From contig JAYRNN010000238.1 of NCBI GenBank assembly GCA_041912175.1, positions 1-21,296 on the forward strand: DNA of 21,296 nt, in the 5' to 3' direction. This stretch comes from CAZAGA01 sp041912175. GTDB lineage: Bacteria > Chloroflexota > Anaerolineae > Anaerolineales > UBA4823. The translations under genes and the position numbers were made by a program. This document shows, piece by piece, positions 1 through 6,090 of the stretch; position 1 is the first letter of the stretch, and every line of letters starts with the position of its first letter. The notes below the pieces were generated by a model. That model was not told the origin of the DNA. It worked only from the letters and a program-made list of their open reading frames with translations, and ran no database searches.

Positions 1-1
1 G

Positions 2-88
2 AAGGACCGTGAAGTGACTTTGCTACTTCAAGATCCAATAAAGAAAATCCGTATATTTTCACCTGCATGGGTTTTGGTCGACCATTAA
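2..88 (+). CDS. Possible 3' end of an unidentified upstream gene
   Basis: Frame 2 is open from the left edge to a TAA at 86-88 and encodes 28 residues ending in IRIFSPAWVLVDH. The alternation of charged and hydrophobic residues (VTLLLQD, IRIFSPAWVLVDH) looks protein-like, as in a terminal beta-strand. I do not recognise the family. A 28-codon open frame can occur by chance, so this is only a candidate for the tail of a gene lying mostly outside the window. Confidence 0.3.
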   Translation, partial: KDREVTLLLQDPIKKIRIFSPAWVLVDH

Positions 89-160
89 GTGCAGAGGTTT
101 CCATTATTTTCTTCAATTGTCTGAACACTAGCCCTTAGATCAATGCCAAAATGTTGCAGA
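89..160. other. Short AT-rich stretch with no recognised feature
   Basis: Between the possible gene tail and the first recognisable LVIVD-like codons, all frames carry stops. I see no clear promoter, hairpin or ribosome-binding site. It may be decayed 5' sequence of the LVIVD gene that follows. Confidence 0.4.
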
Positions 161-1173
161 ATAATTAATGATCTCGGCATGTAAATCATCGATATTTCTA
201 ATCCAATTGCGCCTGATATATTAAGTTTAATGAGCACAGGCGATCCAAACGATGTAGCCGTTAGTGGAGACTATGCTTATATCGCCGATTATGCATCTAT
301 ATCTGGCTTGCGTATCCTTGATGTTTCTGACCCTGCCGCACCCACTGAAGTCAGTTTTTTCCAAACTAACTCATATGCCTTGGGGGTCGCAGTTGCTGGG
401 AACTATGCATATATCGGGAGCAGCCAGGATGGCTTGCTCATCTTTGATGTGACAAATCCGGCAAACCCAACCCAGGTGGGTACTATTGACATGCCGGACC
501 GCGCCTCGGATTTGGTTGTGGTCGGTGACTACGCCTATGTTGGCGACACTTATAGCCTGCGGATTGTCGATGTGTCTGATCCCATTGCCCCGGTCGAAGT
601 GGGCGTTTACTCCGTACAAGATGGGTATATCAAGGATGTAGTGGCGTCGGGGAATTACGCCTACGTTATCCAGGACAACAATATAAATCTTCACATTGTT
701 GACATCTCCAATCCAGCCGCGCCCACCCGAGCCGGTTTCTTTTCAACCGCAGGAGAACCAAATGAGATTGCTGCGGCAGGCAACTCTGTCTACATCGCAG
801 GCGGTTCGAATGGCCTGCGTATCATTGACGTTTTCGATCCAACCTTACCGAGCGAAATCGGCTCTTACAATTATTATGGGACGCTTAATGATGTAGCGGT
901 GGCCGGGAACTATGCTTATGTATTAAAGGGAAATGGAGACCTGCACGTCCTGGACGTCTCCGAGATGCCGTTAATTATTTATATGTACTTGATGCGACGA
1001 AGCTGCCTGACTGCGTACAGCGTGGATCTTTCGTTACACCGGGAAGAATAAAACAAGTGACAATGTACCAGAATTATGCCTATGTCAGTGATGAGGAAGG
1101 AGGGCTGTTCATATTGTATTATTTACGTCCAATCATAAACCCCACCTATCTTCCGATCGTGGGGCGCGATTAA
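161..1173 (+). pseudogene. Decayed LVIVD-repeat (beta-propeller) surface protein gene
   Basis: The longest open stretch (230-1051) is made of roughly 40-residue LVIVD repeats, each with an [LI]xIxDVSDPxxP strand followed by VxGxYAYV. About six copies are visible, a pattern typical of secreted Chloroflexota proteins with a beta-propeller fold. The open frame is not an intact gene. Repeat sequence continues in frame upstream of the ATG (IIDISNPIAPD at 185-217) and runs into a TAA at 182-184, where CAA (Gln) would fit the repeat. The ATG at 230 has no ribosome-binding site and lies inside a repeat. Near 965-973 about 25 residues of a repeat are missing and the frame changes. LVIVD-like sequence then resumes in another frame (NYLYVLDATKLP, YQNYAYVSDEEGG) and ends PTYLPIVGRD with a TAA at 1171-1173. 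No signal peptide remains. The gene appears truncated at the 5' end and frameshifted. A sequencing or assembly error could explain one lesion but less easily both plus the missing start. Confidence 0.7.
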
Positions 1174-1227
1174 TCGCTTTTTGATGATTTACAAAATGCC
1201 CTCCTAAACAAAGCGGGCGGATATTCA

Positions 1228-1236
1228 TGCTAAAAT
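1228..1236 (+). promoter_or_regulatory. Extended -10 promoter of the LuxR-type gene
   Basis: TGC-TAAAAT matches the extended -10 pattern (TGn followed by a 5/6 match to TATAAT). No good -35 box is present at the usual distance, as is common for extended -10 promoters. The hexamer ends exactly six bases before the ATG at 1243, so transcription would start at or next to the start codon. Confidence 0.45.
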
Positions 1237-1242
1237 TAAAGG

Positions 1243-1914
1243 ATGATCCGCGTCTTGATTGTGCACGATTTTCCTCTAATTTGCAACCTGGTAAAGGCCG
1301 CGTTGCTAGATACATCGGATATTGATGTGGTGAGCTGTGCATGTTCACTCCAGGAAGCGCTTAATCAGGCTGAAAATACGAATATCGACGTAGCGTTGGT
1401 TGGTATCCGCCTACCGGAAATGGGCGCTTTGAAAGTCACCCGCGCGCTCGCTCAAGGCGAACCGCAGGTTAAGGTTTTAGTATTTGGTTTGGGAGATGAT
1501 TACGAGCAGATTCTACCTTATATCGAGGCAGGCGCGTCCGGGTATATCCCAAGAGATGATGGTGTAGCCGATCTGATCGAGGCGATTCGAGCGGCCTACT
1601 CAGGTAAAGCTTTGGTTTCGCCTGAAGTCGCCGCAGCTGTCATGCAACGCCTGGCAGAATTAGCACGGCTCATCCCTGACATAAGCGGCATCGAAGCGCT
1701 CGACCTGGAAAGCCTTACCCCGCGTGAGCACGAAGTGCTGAATTTATTGGGCCAGAATCTCAGTAATCATGAAATTGCCGAACGACTGTCTATCGAGACC
1801 GGCACTGTCAAGTTGCATATCCACAATATTCTACGCAAGCTAGGCGTCGACAGCCGTCAGCGCGCAGCGTCTTTTCTGGCAATCTTTCGCCAAGCGTCGG
1901 ACTCCACCGAATAA
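1243..1914 (+). CDS. NarL/LuxR-family regulator with a degenerate receiver domain
   Basis: This is a 223-residue protein with the layout of NarL-type response regulators: an N-terminal receiver (about 1-120), a linker, and a C-terminal GerE/LuxR helix-turn-helix (about 158-215, starting LTPREHEVLNLLG, with TVKLHIHNILRKLGV as recognition region). The DNA-binding half looks intact. The receiver has lost its chemistry. The phospho-acceptor Asp of the usual D-I-R-M-P motif is Gly54 (VGIRLPEMG), the switch Thr/Ser is Gly82, and the invariant Lys is Arg104 (GYIPRDD). Only one acidic residue (Asp9) remains of the metal-binding pair. It is therefore probably controlled by something other than phosphorylation, and no histidine kinase is adjacent. 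The upstream frame is closed by a TAA at 1237-1239, so the ATG at 1243 is the first possible start. AAAGG abuts it directly, too close to act as a Shine-Dalgarno site. Confidence 0.9.
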   Translation: MIRVLIVHDFPLICNLVKAALLDTSDIDVVSCACSLQEALNQAENTNIDVALVGIRLPEMGALKVTRALAQGEPQVKVLVFGLGDDYEQILPYIEAGASGYIPRDDGVADLIEAIRAAYSGKALVSPEVAAAVMQRLAELARLIPDISGIEALDLESLTPREHEVLNLLGQNLSNHEIAERLSIETGTVKLHIHNILRKLGVDSRQRAASFLAIFRQASDSTE

Positions 1915-1928
1915 TCATGCTCATAGGG

Positions 1929-1956
1929 GGGATAGGTAAGAGATCTATCTTTTTTA
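1929..1956 (+). terminator. Probable Rho-independent terminator of the LuxR-type gene
   Basis: GATAG (1931-1935) pairs with CTATC (1945-1949), can be extended by G-U pairs, and is followed by a run of six T (1950-1955). It lies 15 bases past the LuxR-type stop codon. The stem is short, so confidence is moderate. Confidence 0.45.
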
Positions 1957-2035
1957 TATCTCAATATATATCCACGATCCATAGCTGAAAGTGGCCGGCC
2001 GTGTTACCATTTTCATCGTTGAAAGGAGGCTCATT

Positions 2036-2335
2036 ATGGATAAGCCTATGAACGATGAAAAGAAACTGGAAACCCATTCCCAGGATAAAGCTGAAGTGGT
2101 TGAAGAAAACTGGCATGAGCTATGGCCAATGGACGAATATCGTCCGCCGGAAGAGCGCACAGACACGTCCTTCGAGCGAAAGCTATGGCCAAGCGATGTG
2201 TACCGGGCGGAGGACGAGAAGGCCAACCGCCAAATCGAACGCCTGCTATACCCACGCGATGAACTGCGCCCGCCCGATCAGCGCGCCGGTCACCAGGTGG
2301 AACGCCACTTATGGACCTGGTACAGTGAGAGCTGA
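2036..2335 (+). CDS. Uncharacterised 99-residue protein of three 21-residue tandem repeats
   Basis: I do not recognise this family. The start at 2036 is chosen because a strong AGGAGG lies six bases upstream; the frame is also open from an ATG at 1991, which lacks such a site. Residues 1-28 are charged and Lys/Glu-rich (MDKPMNDEKKLE). Residues 29-91 are three consecutive repeats of exactly 21 residues, beginning LWPMDEYRPPEER, LWPSDVYRAEDEK and LYPRDELRPPDQR. The consensus is L-[WY]-P-x-D-x-[YL]-R-x(5)-[RK]... closing with an [FIV]-E-R triplet, and a fourth start (LW) is cut short at 92-93. DNA repeat boundaries are 2120, 2183 and 2246. There is no signal peptide, membrane segment or Cys/His metal site, so it is probably a soluble cytoplasmic protein. 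The regular aromatic-Pro and Glu-Arg positions suggest a repeated helical or binding unit. It stands alone between a terminator and the convergent tRNA-His unit. Confidence 0.75.
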   Translation: MDKPMNDEKKLETHSQDKAEVVEENWHELWPMDEYRPPEERTDTSFERKLWPSDVYRAEDEKANRQIERLLYPRDELRPPDQRAGHQVERHLWTWYSES

Positions 2336-2346
2336 TACCGCCGCAA

Positions 2347-2441
2347 GCTTAAAGAAAAACGGACTGACTTGAAAGGTCTTCGTGTGTTGAAAAATCGGCT
2401 TCGCTGTTTTTTTCAACACACACTAGACTTTCAAGTCAGTC
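2347..2441 (-). terminator. Long nested hairpin terminator of the hisS/tRNA-His unit
   Basis: An outer perfect 14-bp stem pairs 2362-2375 (GACTGACTTGAAAG) with 2428-2441. A 6x6 internal loop leads to an inner 13-bp stem pairing 2382-2394 with 2409-2421, capped by a short CGGC/GCTG hairpin around 2396-2406. Read on the minus strand, the outer stem is followed by CCGTTTTTCTTT (2351-2362 region), a U-tract suited to termination of the transcript that carries hisS and tRNA-His. It begins 11 bases past the mature tRNA 3' end. On the plus strand no T-run follows the outer stem. Confidence 0.6.
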
Positions 2442-2452
2442 TCATCGAACAG

Positions 2453-2525
2453 GGTGGGCGATGGGGGTCGAACCCACAACCACTTGATCCACAGTCAAGT
2501 GCTCTGCCATTGAGCTACGCCCACC
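2453..2525 (-). tRNA. tRNA-His (anticodon GTG)
   Basis: The minus strand folds into a full cloverleaf. The 7-bp acceptor is GTGGGCG/CGCCCAC, the D-arm is GCTC/GAGC, and the anticodon stem is CTTGA/TCAAG with loop CTGTGGA (anticodon GTG, His). The T-arm is GTGGG-TTCGACC-CCCAT. An extra G at 2525 lies opposite C73 (2453), the G-1:C73 pair that marks tRNA-His for HisRS; here G-1 is gene-encoded. The CCA end is not encoded (CTG follows C73), so it must be added after processing. It lies about 75 bases downstream of hisS on the same strand, so both may share a transcript. Confidence 0.97.
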
Positions 2526-2600
2526 ATGATGCGCCCGATATTCTATCACGGATTACATGTTTGGGCAACATGACGCTTAGACGGCTCTACACTGTTGTGT

Positions 2601-3875
2601 CTAAGCGGCGATGAGCTTCCTGATCTTTTCCAAGGCATCTGCCTGCGCGATGGTTATCTGATTGCCGCTTCGTAAATCCTTCAAGGCGACAGCCTGGTTC
2701 GCCTGTTCGTCTGGACCCAGGATTGCGACGAGACGAATTCCCATCCGTTCCGCATATTTGAACTGCTTTCCGAGCTTGGCGGCTTCTGGGTAGTAGGCCA
2801 CGTTCAAGCCGGCCTGGCGTAGCTGATTGGCAAAGCGCATCGAAGCCTGAATTGAGCTCTCATCGAATACCGTGACCAGGATCGCGGCGGGGGAGGCATC
2901 CAGGCCTGGCGGCAAGCAACCAAATTTCTTCAAGACCAGGCTCATGACCGCATCGCCCATGGCAAATCCGGTTGCAGGCAGTGGTTCGCCGCCTACATCG
3001 GCGACCAGATTGTCATAACGCCCGCCGCCTAAGACGGCGCGGAACTCACCATCATTATCCCAGGTTTCAAACACAGTGCCGGTGTAGTAATCCAGGCCGC
3101 GGATGATATAAGGCGCATAATGGACATAATCCTTGACGCCCAGGTCCCCGAGGCTCTCGAAAAACTCTTCTAAATTCGAAGATAGCTTCCACAAGTTTTG
3201 ATTCGACAAAATCGTTTCTAAACTGGTGAGCTGTGTCAGACTAAGGCCAATTTCCTCAGCGTAGGCCTGCCAGTTTGCCGCTGATAGCTTGTCGCGCCGG
3301 TCGATCAGGCGAAAAACAGCTTTCTTTTGTTCAGCAGGGATATCCAGGGCCTGGAGTTGGCTGTCCATCAATTGGCGATTGTTGACCAGGATCGAGACTT
3401 GAGTTGGGGAAAGTCCGCATCCTTTGAGGAACCTTGCAGCGATGGCAACCATTTCGGCGTCTGCCTGTGGGGTGTCTACGCCGATCAGATCGATGTTCCA
3501 TTGAAAGAATTCGCGATAGCGCCCTTTTTGCGGGCGTTCGTAGCGCCAGAACGGGCCCCAAGACCACCAACGCAGTGGAAATACCAGTTGACGCTGGCGT
3601 TGGGCGACCATCCTGGCAAGCGAGGGGGTGAGCTCGGGTCTTAGAGTGATCAAATCGCCGCTGCGATCGGGAAAAACGAATGACTGTTTATCGACCAGCT
3701 CTTCACCGGATTTGGCGGCATACAAATCGATCGACTCCAAGAATGGCGCATCGTATTCCTGGTATCCGAAAGATTCAGAGACACTACGCGCCGTATTGTA
3801 CAGAAAGGTACGAATGGCCATTTCTTCTGGGTAAAAGTCCCGAGTGCCTTTAAGCGATTGAACGGTTGTTCTCAT
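2601..3875 (-). CDS. hisS: Histidyl-tRNA synthetase
   Basis: This class II aminoacyl-tRNA synthetase of 424 residues, close to the usual bacterial length, charges tRNA-His in the cytoplasm. Motif 1 context is KGTRDFYPEE (about 9-18), followed by TLRPELTPSLAR. Motif 2 is WRYERPQKGRYREFFQW, and the histidine-binding loop is RGLDYYTGTVFE. GGGRYDNL precedes motif 3, and the C-terminal anticodon-binding domain starts around 330. At motif 3 the sequence is GFAMGDAVMSL where most bacterial HisRS have a GLER-type segment, so the usual motif 3 Arg is Val310. The rest looks fully functional. The start is supported by GAAGGA a few bases upstream. The gene begins 8 bases after the stop of the haem-binding protein, so they are co-transcribed, and tRNA-His lies immediately downstream. 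Confidence 0.95.
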   Translation of the reverse strand: MRTTVQSLKGTRDFYPEEMAIRTFLYNTARSVSESFGYQEYDAPFLESIDLYAAKSGEELVDKQSFVFPDRSGDLITLRPELTPSLARMVAQRQRQLVFPLRWWSWGPFWRYERPQKGRYREFFQWNIDLIGVDTPQADAEMVAIAARFLKGCGLSPTQVSILVNNRQLMDSQLQALDIPAEQKKAVFRLIDRRDKLSAANWQAYAEEIGLSLTQLTSLETILSNQNLWKLSSNLEEFFESLGDLGVKDYVHYAPYIIRGLDYYTGTVFETWDNDGEFRAVLGGGRYDNLVADVGGEPLPATGFAMGDAVMSLVLKKFGCLPPGLDASPAAILVTVFDESSIQASMRFANQLRQAGLNVAYYPEAAKLGKQFKYAERMGIRLVAILGPDEQANQAVALKDLRSGNQITIAQADALEKIRKLIAA

Positions 3876-3883
3876 TTTTCCTT

Positions 3884-4354
3884 CTACTGGCAGGGCGAGT
3901 TGGTGAGCCCTTGCGCCAAAGCCTCGCGTTCGGTGGTCGTCAAGCGCGCTTCCGGATGAATGATGGTATATTGCCCAGGCGGCATTTCGCCTCGCAAGAT
4001 CACTTCAGCCATATCATCGCCGCCTTCGCCTCCTCCTTCAAAGCCACCTTCCTCGCCTCGAGCCGTGTGCGCAACGCCGCATTCCGATAGGTTAAGCCTG
4101 GAACGCCCTTCTTCCACATCGTGTTGGATCAGCCATGAAAAAGGGGCAATGCTGGTATACCAACGCCAGTTGGTCGTGTTGCTGTGGCAATCGGCGCATG
4201 CCCGCTGGAACAAGGCCTGGGTTTGCTGGCTATCCCAGGCGGGTTCCTTTACAACGGGCGGATTCGTGTGGTTGCGCCCATACGGAACAAGCTGGGCTAA
4301 TAAAAACAAGGCAATGATGGCGATTGCGCCGTAAAGGATTATTTTCTTAAGCAT
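3884..4354 (-). CDS. Membrane-anchored haem-binding (c-type) domain protein
   Basis: This 156-residue protein has one N-terminal membrane segment (about 5-23, hydrophobic after MLKK) acting as an uncleaved anchor or signal. An extracytoplasmic domain with a single c-type haem site, C53-A-D-C-H57, follows. The continuation SNTTNWRWYTSIAPFSWLIQHDVEEGRS is very like the Haem_bd family of small monohaem proteins (CxDCHSN..PWY..IAP.SW). Met124 in the GEMPPGQY motif is a plausible distal haem ligand. Between them is a low-complexity Gly/Glu loop (about 100-114). The role is probably electron transfer or haem sensing at the cell surface; the partner is unknown and no cytochrome c maturation genes are in view. 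A strong GGAGGA lies seven bases before the ATG. It is the first gene of the unit that continues into hisS, an odd pairing of functions. Confidence 0.85.
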   Translation of the reverse strand: MLKKIILYGAIAIIALFLLAQLVPYGRNHTNPPVVKEPAWDSQQTQALFQRACADCHSNTTNWRWYTSIAPFSWLIQHDVEEGRSRLNLSECGVAHTARGEEGGFEGGGEGGDDMAEVILRGEMPPGQYTIIHPEARLTTTEREALAQGLTNSPCQ

Positions 4355-4389
4355 TTTGATTTCCTCCGAATTTGATTTTTATTCGCAAT

Positions 4390-4420
4390 ATTATACGCCT
4401 ATCTGATGATCTCGCTTTAA
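4390..4420 (-). promoter_or_regulatory. Candidate promoter for the haem protein-hisS-tRNA-His unit
   Basis: On the minus strand a perfect TATAAT occupies 4390-4395. The best -35 candidate is a weak TTAAAG at 4415-4420 with a 19-base spacer. Transcription would start near 4383, giving a leader of about 29 bases that contains the GGAGGA site of the haem-binding gene. It overlaps the stop codon of the M14 peptidase gene. Confidence 0.45.
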
Positions 4421-6090
4421 GATAATACAACCTCTTTGTGTACCGCGCCTGCTCGATCACTCAAAATATGTATTTTTAGACAGGATCCGGGCGCTGCTTC
4501 CACCACCCATTCATGCCGGGCGCGATTATCCGTGATCCCAAAGTCCCCGACACTGGCTACATCGAGTTTATTGCTGCGTCCTTGTAAGTGACCGAGCTCG
4601 GTGCGCCATTTTCCTGCAACCAAGCGGGCTCCTTCCGGAAGATCCAATTCAACCCAGACCGGGCGGGCGGCTTTACGCTTTCGACCGTGTTCACTGGTGA
4701 AAGTGGGTAGGTAGCCCGTGTTTTCGAGCAAGAGATTAATTCGATACTTGTTCTCGCCGAGGCTTTCCGTTTGCAGCGTGTGCACCGAGAGACGCGGTAA
4801 GAGGTTGCCTAGCGCCATGGTGAAGGGAAGCACGCGCTCGGCCTCTGCATTCACGAATGCAAGCGGTGGGTTCCGCCAGGTGTACATAATATCCCAACCG
4901 CCTAGCTCGACCTGTCCTAACTGTGGGTGTTGAAATTCATACCAGGGTACGTAACCTGCCGCTCCCACGTGTTCGTCTGACCACTTCAAGATTTGCAAGT
5001 CATGTTCATGGGGATGTTCGCGATACCATTCGATGTACTTGCGTTCTTTGATCCCGGCTTCGTCGGGCAGGTCCCAAAGCTCAATCGTATAGGAAAAGAC
5101 TCCCAGATGATCGAATATCCAATCGTCAAATCCACCGGTCGTAATTTCCTTGGGGTGATATTTAAAATCATGAAATGTTGAGACACAGCGATAACCTGAA
5201 GATTTTCCTACGAGCTCGCCAATCCGATCATATACCCACAAATCACCTGTCTCAAAGTTTTCGTCTGCTTTCGTGCTGTACGGCCGCAGGATGACCCGGC
5301 TGTAGGTGTGAAAAGTAATCGCCAGGTTGATATTCGGGTGGTTGATGATGAAATCCAGGAGGGCCTTTGACTCCGATTCGGAGCCTGGATAGGGTCCGGC
5401 CCCCATCTGTTCAGCTTCCGGCCGCCATTCGAATGGGAAATTACGGTTGAAATCCAATCCCTGTGGAACACGCGGGGATTTTATGATGAAGCCGTCAAAA
5501 TCGTGTAACATTCCTTCTGGCAGCAGGCGGTAGTATACTCCCCCGTGTTCTGCTGGAGCGCGTTTTTCCATCAGGCGCGGATCAAGCGAGCTAATCTTCC
5601 AATCTCCGCTCGGGTCAACCAATCGCATTTGTAAAATTCGTCCATCGCCGTCGATGTCTTCTTCGTGCAATCCTTCATCCTTGTCAGGATATGGATAGAG
5701 CCGAACGCCCGAGCGGATGTATTTCGGGTTTGCTGCCATTGCAAGGGCCGCACCATCTGGATTGATGCGTGGAACGATATAGTACACGCCATCGTCCAGT
5801 ATACGGGTAATTTGGGGATCTGAGCCATATCCGCTGAGTAAGGTCCAGGCCAGTCGCAGCGCCACCGTTGTGCCCGTGATCTCCGTGGCATGGATATTGG
5901 CGTCAATCCAAATGGCAGGTTTTTCAATATCTGGCCCCGTTGCCTGGTTGGTGATCTTCAACATCCAGATTGGGCGTTTTTCATAGCTTTCACCAATCGA
6001 GCTTTGAGTGATGAGGGTAGGAAATGCCTTCGTCCATTCTGCCAGGAGTTGATCGATTTCTTGATTGCTGAAATAATGGTTGAAGTTCAT
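4417..6090 (-). CDS. M14-family zinc carboxypeptidase
   Basis: This 557-residue metallopeptidase has the M14 site: zinc ligands His67 and Glu70 in IHATE, third ligand His261 in ITFHTY, and catalytic Glu337 in YTIELWDLP. The substrate-side motif VPRINPDGA precedes a long insert between the ligands (about 115-235, including DIDGDGRI, and GLDFNRNFP). The last ~170 residues form a beta-rich accessory region with NTGYLPTF and VWVELDLPEGA. I see no signal peptide, so it may be cytoplasmic. The likely activity is removal of C-terminal residues from peptides; specificity cannot be read from the sequence. The start at 6090 is preferred over an ATG at 6111 because it forms an ATGA overlap with the GH31 stop and has GAGG seven bases upstream. 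Translational coupling to the GH31 gene is therefore expected. Confidence 0.88.
   Translation of the reverse strand: MNFNHYFSNQEIDQLLAEWTKAFPTLITQSSIGESYEKRPIWMLKITNQATGPDIEKPAIWIDANIHATEITGTTVALRLAWTLLSGYGSDPQITRILDDGVYYIVPRINPDGAALAMAANPKYIRSGVRLYPYPDKDEGLHEEDIDGDGRILQMRLVDPSGDWKISSLDPRLMEKRAPAEHGGVYYRLLPEGMLHDFDGFIIKSPRVPQGLDFNRNFPFEWRPEAEQMGAGPYPGSESESKALLDFIINHPNINLAITFHTYSRVILRPYSTKADENFETGDLWVYDRIGELVGKSSGYRCVSTFHDFKYHPKEITTGGFDDWIFDHLGVFSYTIELWDLPDEAGIKERKYIEWYREHPHEHDLQILKWSDEHVGAAGYVPWYEFQHPQLGQVELGGWDIMYTWRNPPLAFVNAEAERVLPFTMALGNLLPRLSVHTLQTESLGENKYRINLLLENTGYLPTFTSEHGRKRKAARPVWVELDLPEGARLVAGKWRTELGHLQGRSNKLDVASVGDFGITDNRARHEWVVEAAPGSCLKIHILSDRAGAVHKEVVLS

Noticed and set aside
230..1051. 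Intact 273-residue LVIVD protein starting at 230
   Set aside because: The ATG is inside a repeat, lacks a ribosome site, and repeat-like sequence continues in frame above a stop and in another frame below, so a broken gene fits better.
1991..2335. 114-residue version of the repeat protein starting at 1991
   Set aside because: AGGAGG six bases before the ATG at 2036 gives a much better start.
2369..2614. 81-codon plus-strand open frame
   Set aside because: It runs through the hairpin and across the tRNA-His gene, with no ribosome-binding site.
3327..3644. 105-codon plus-strand open frame inside hisS
   Set aside because: It is antisense to a well-conserved gene, with composition of a shadow frame.
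3960..4334. 124-codon plus-strand open frame with a Ser/Pro-rich start
   Set aside because: It is the antisense shadow of the Gly/Glu stretch in the haem-binding gene.
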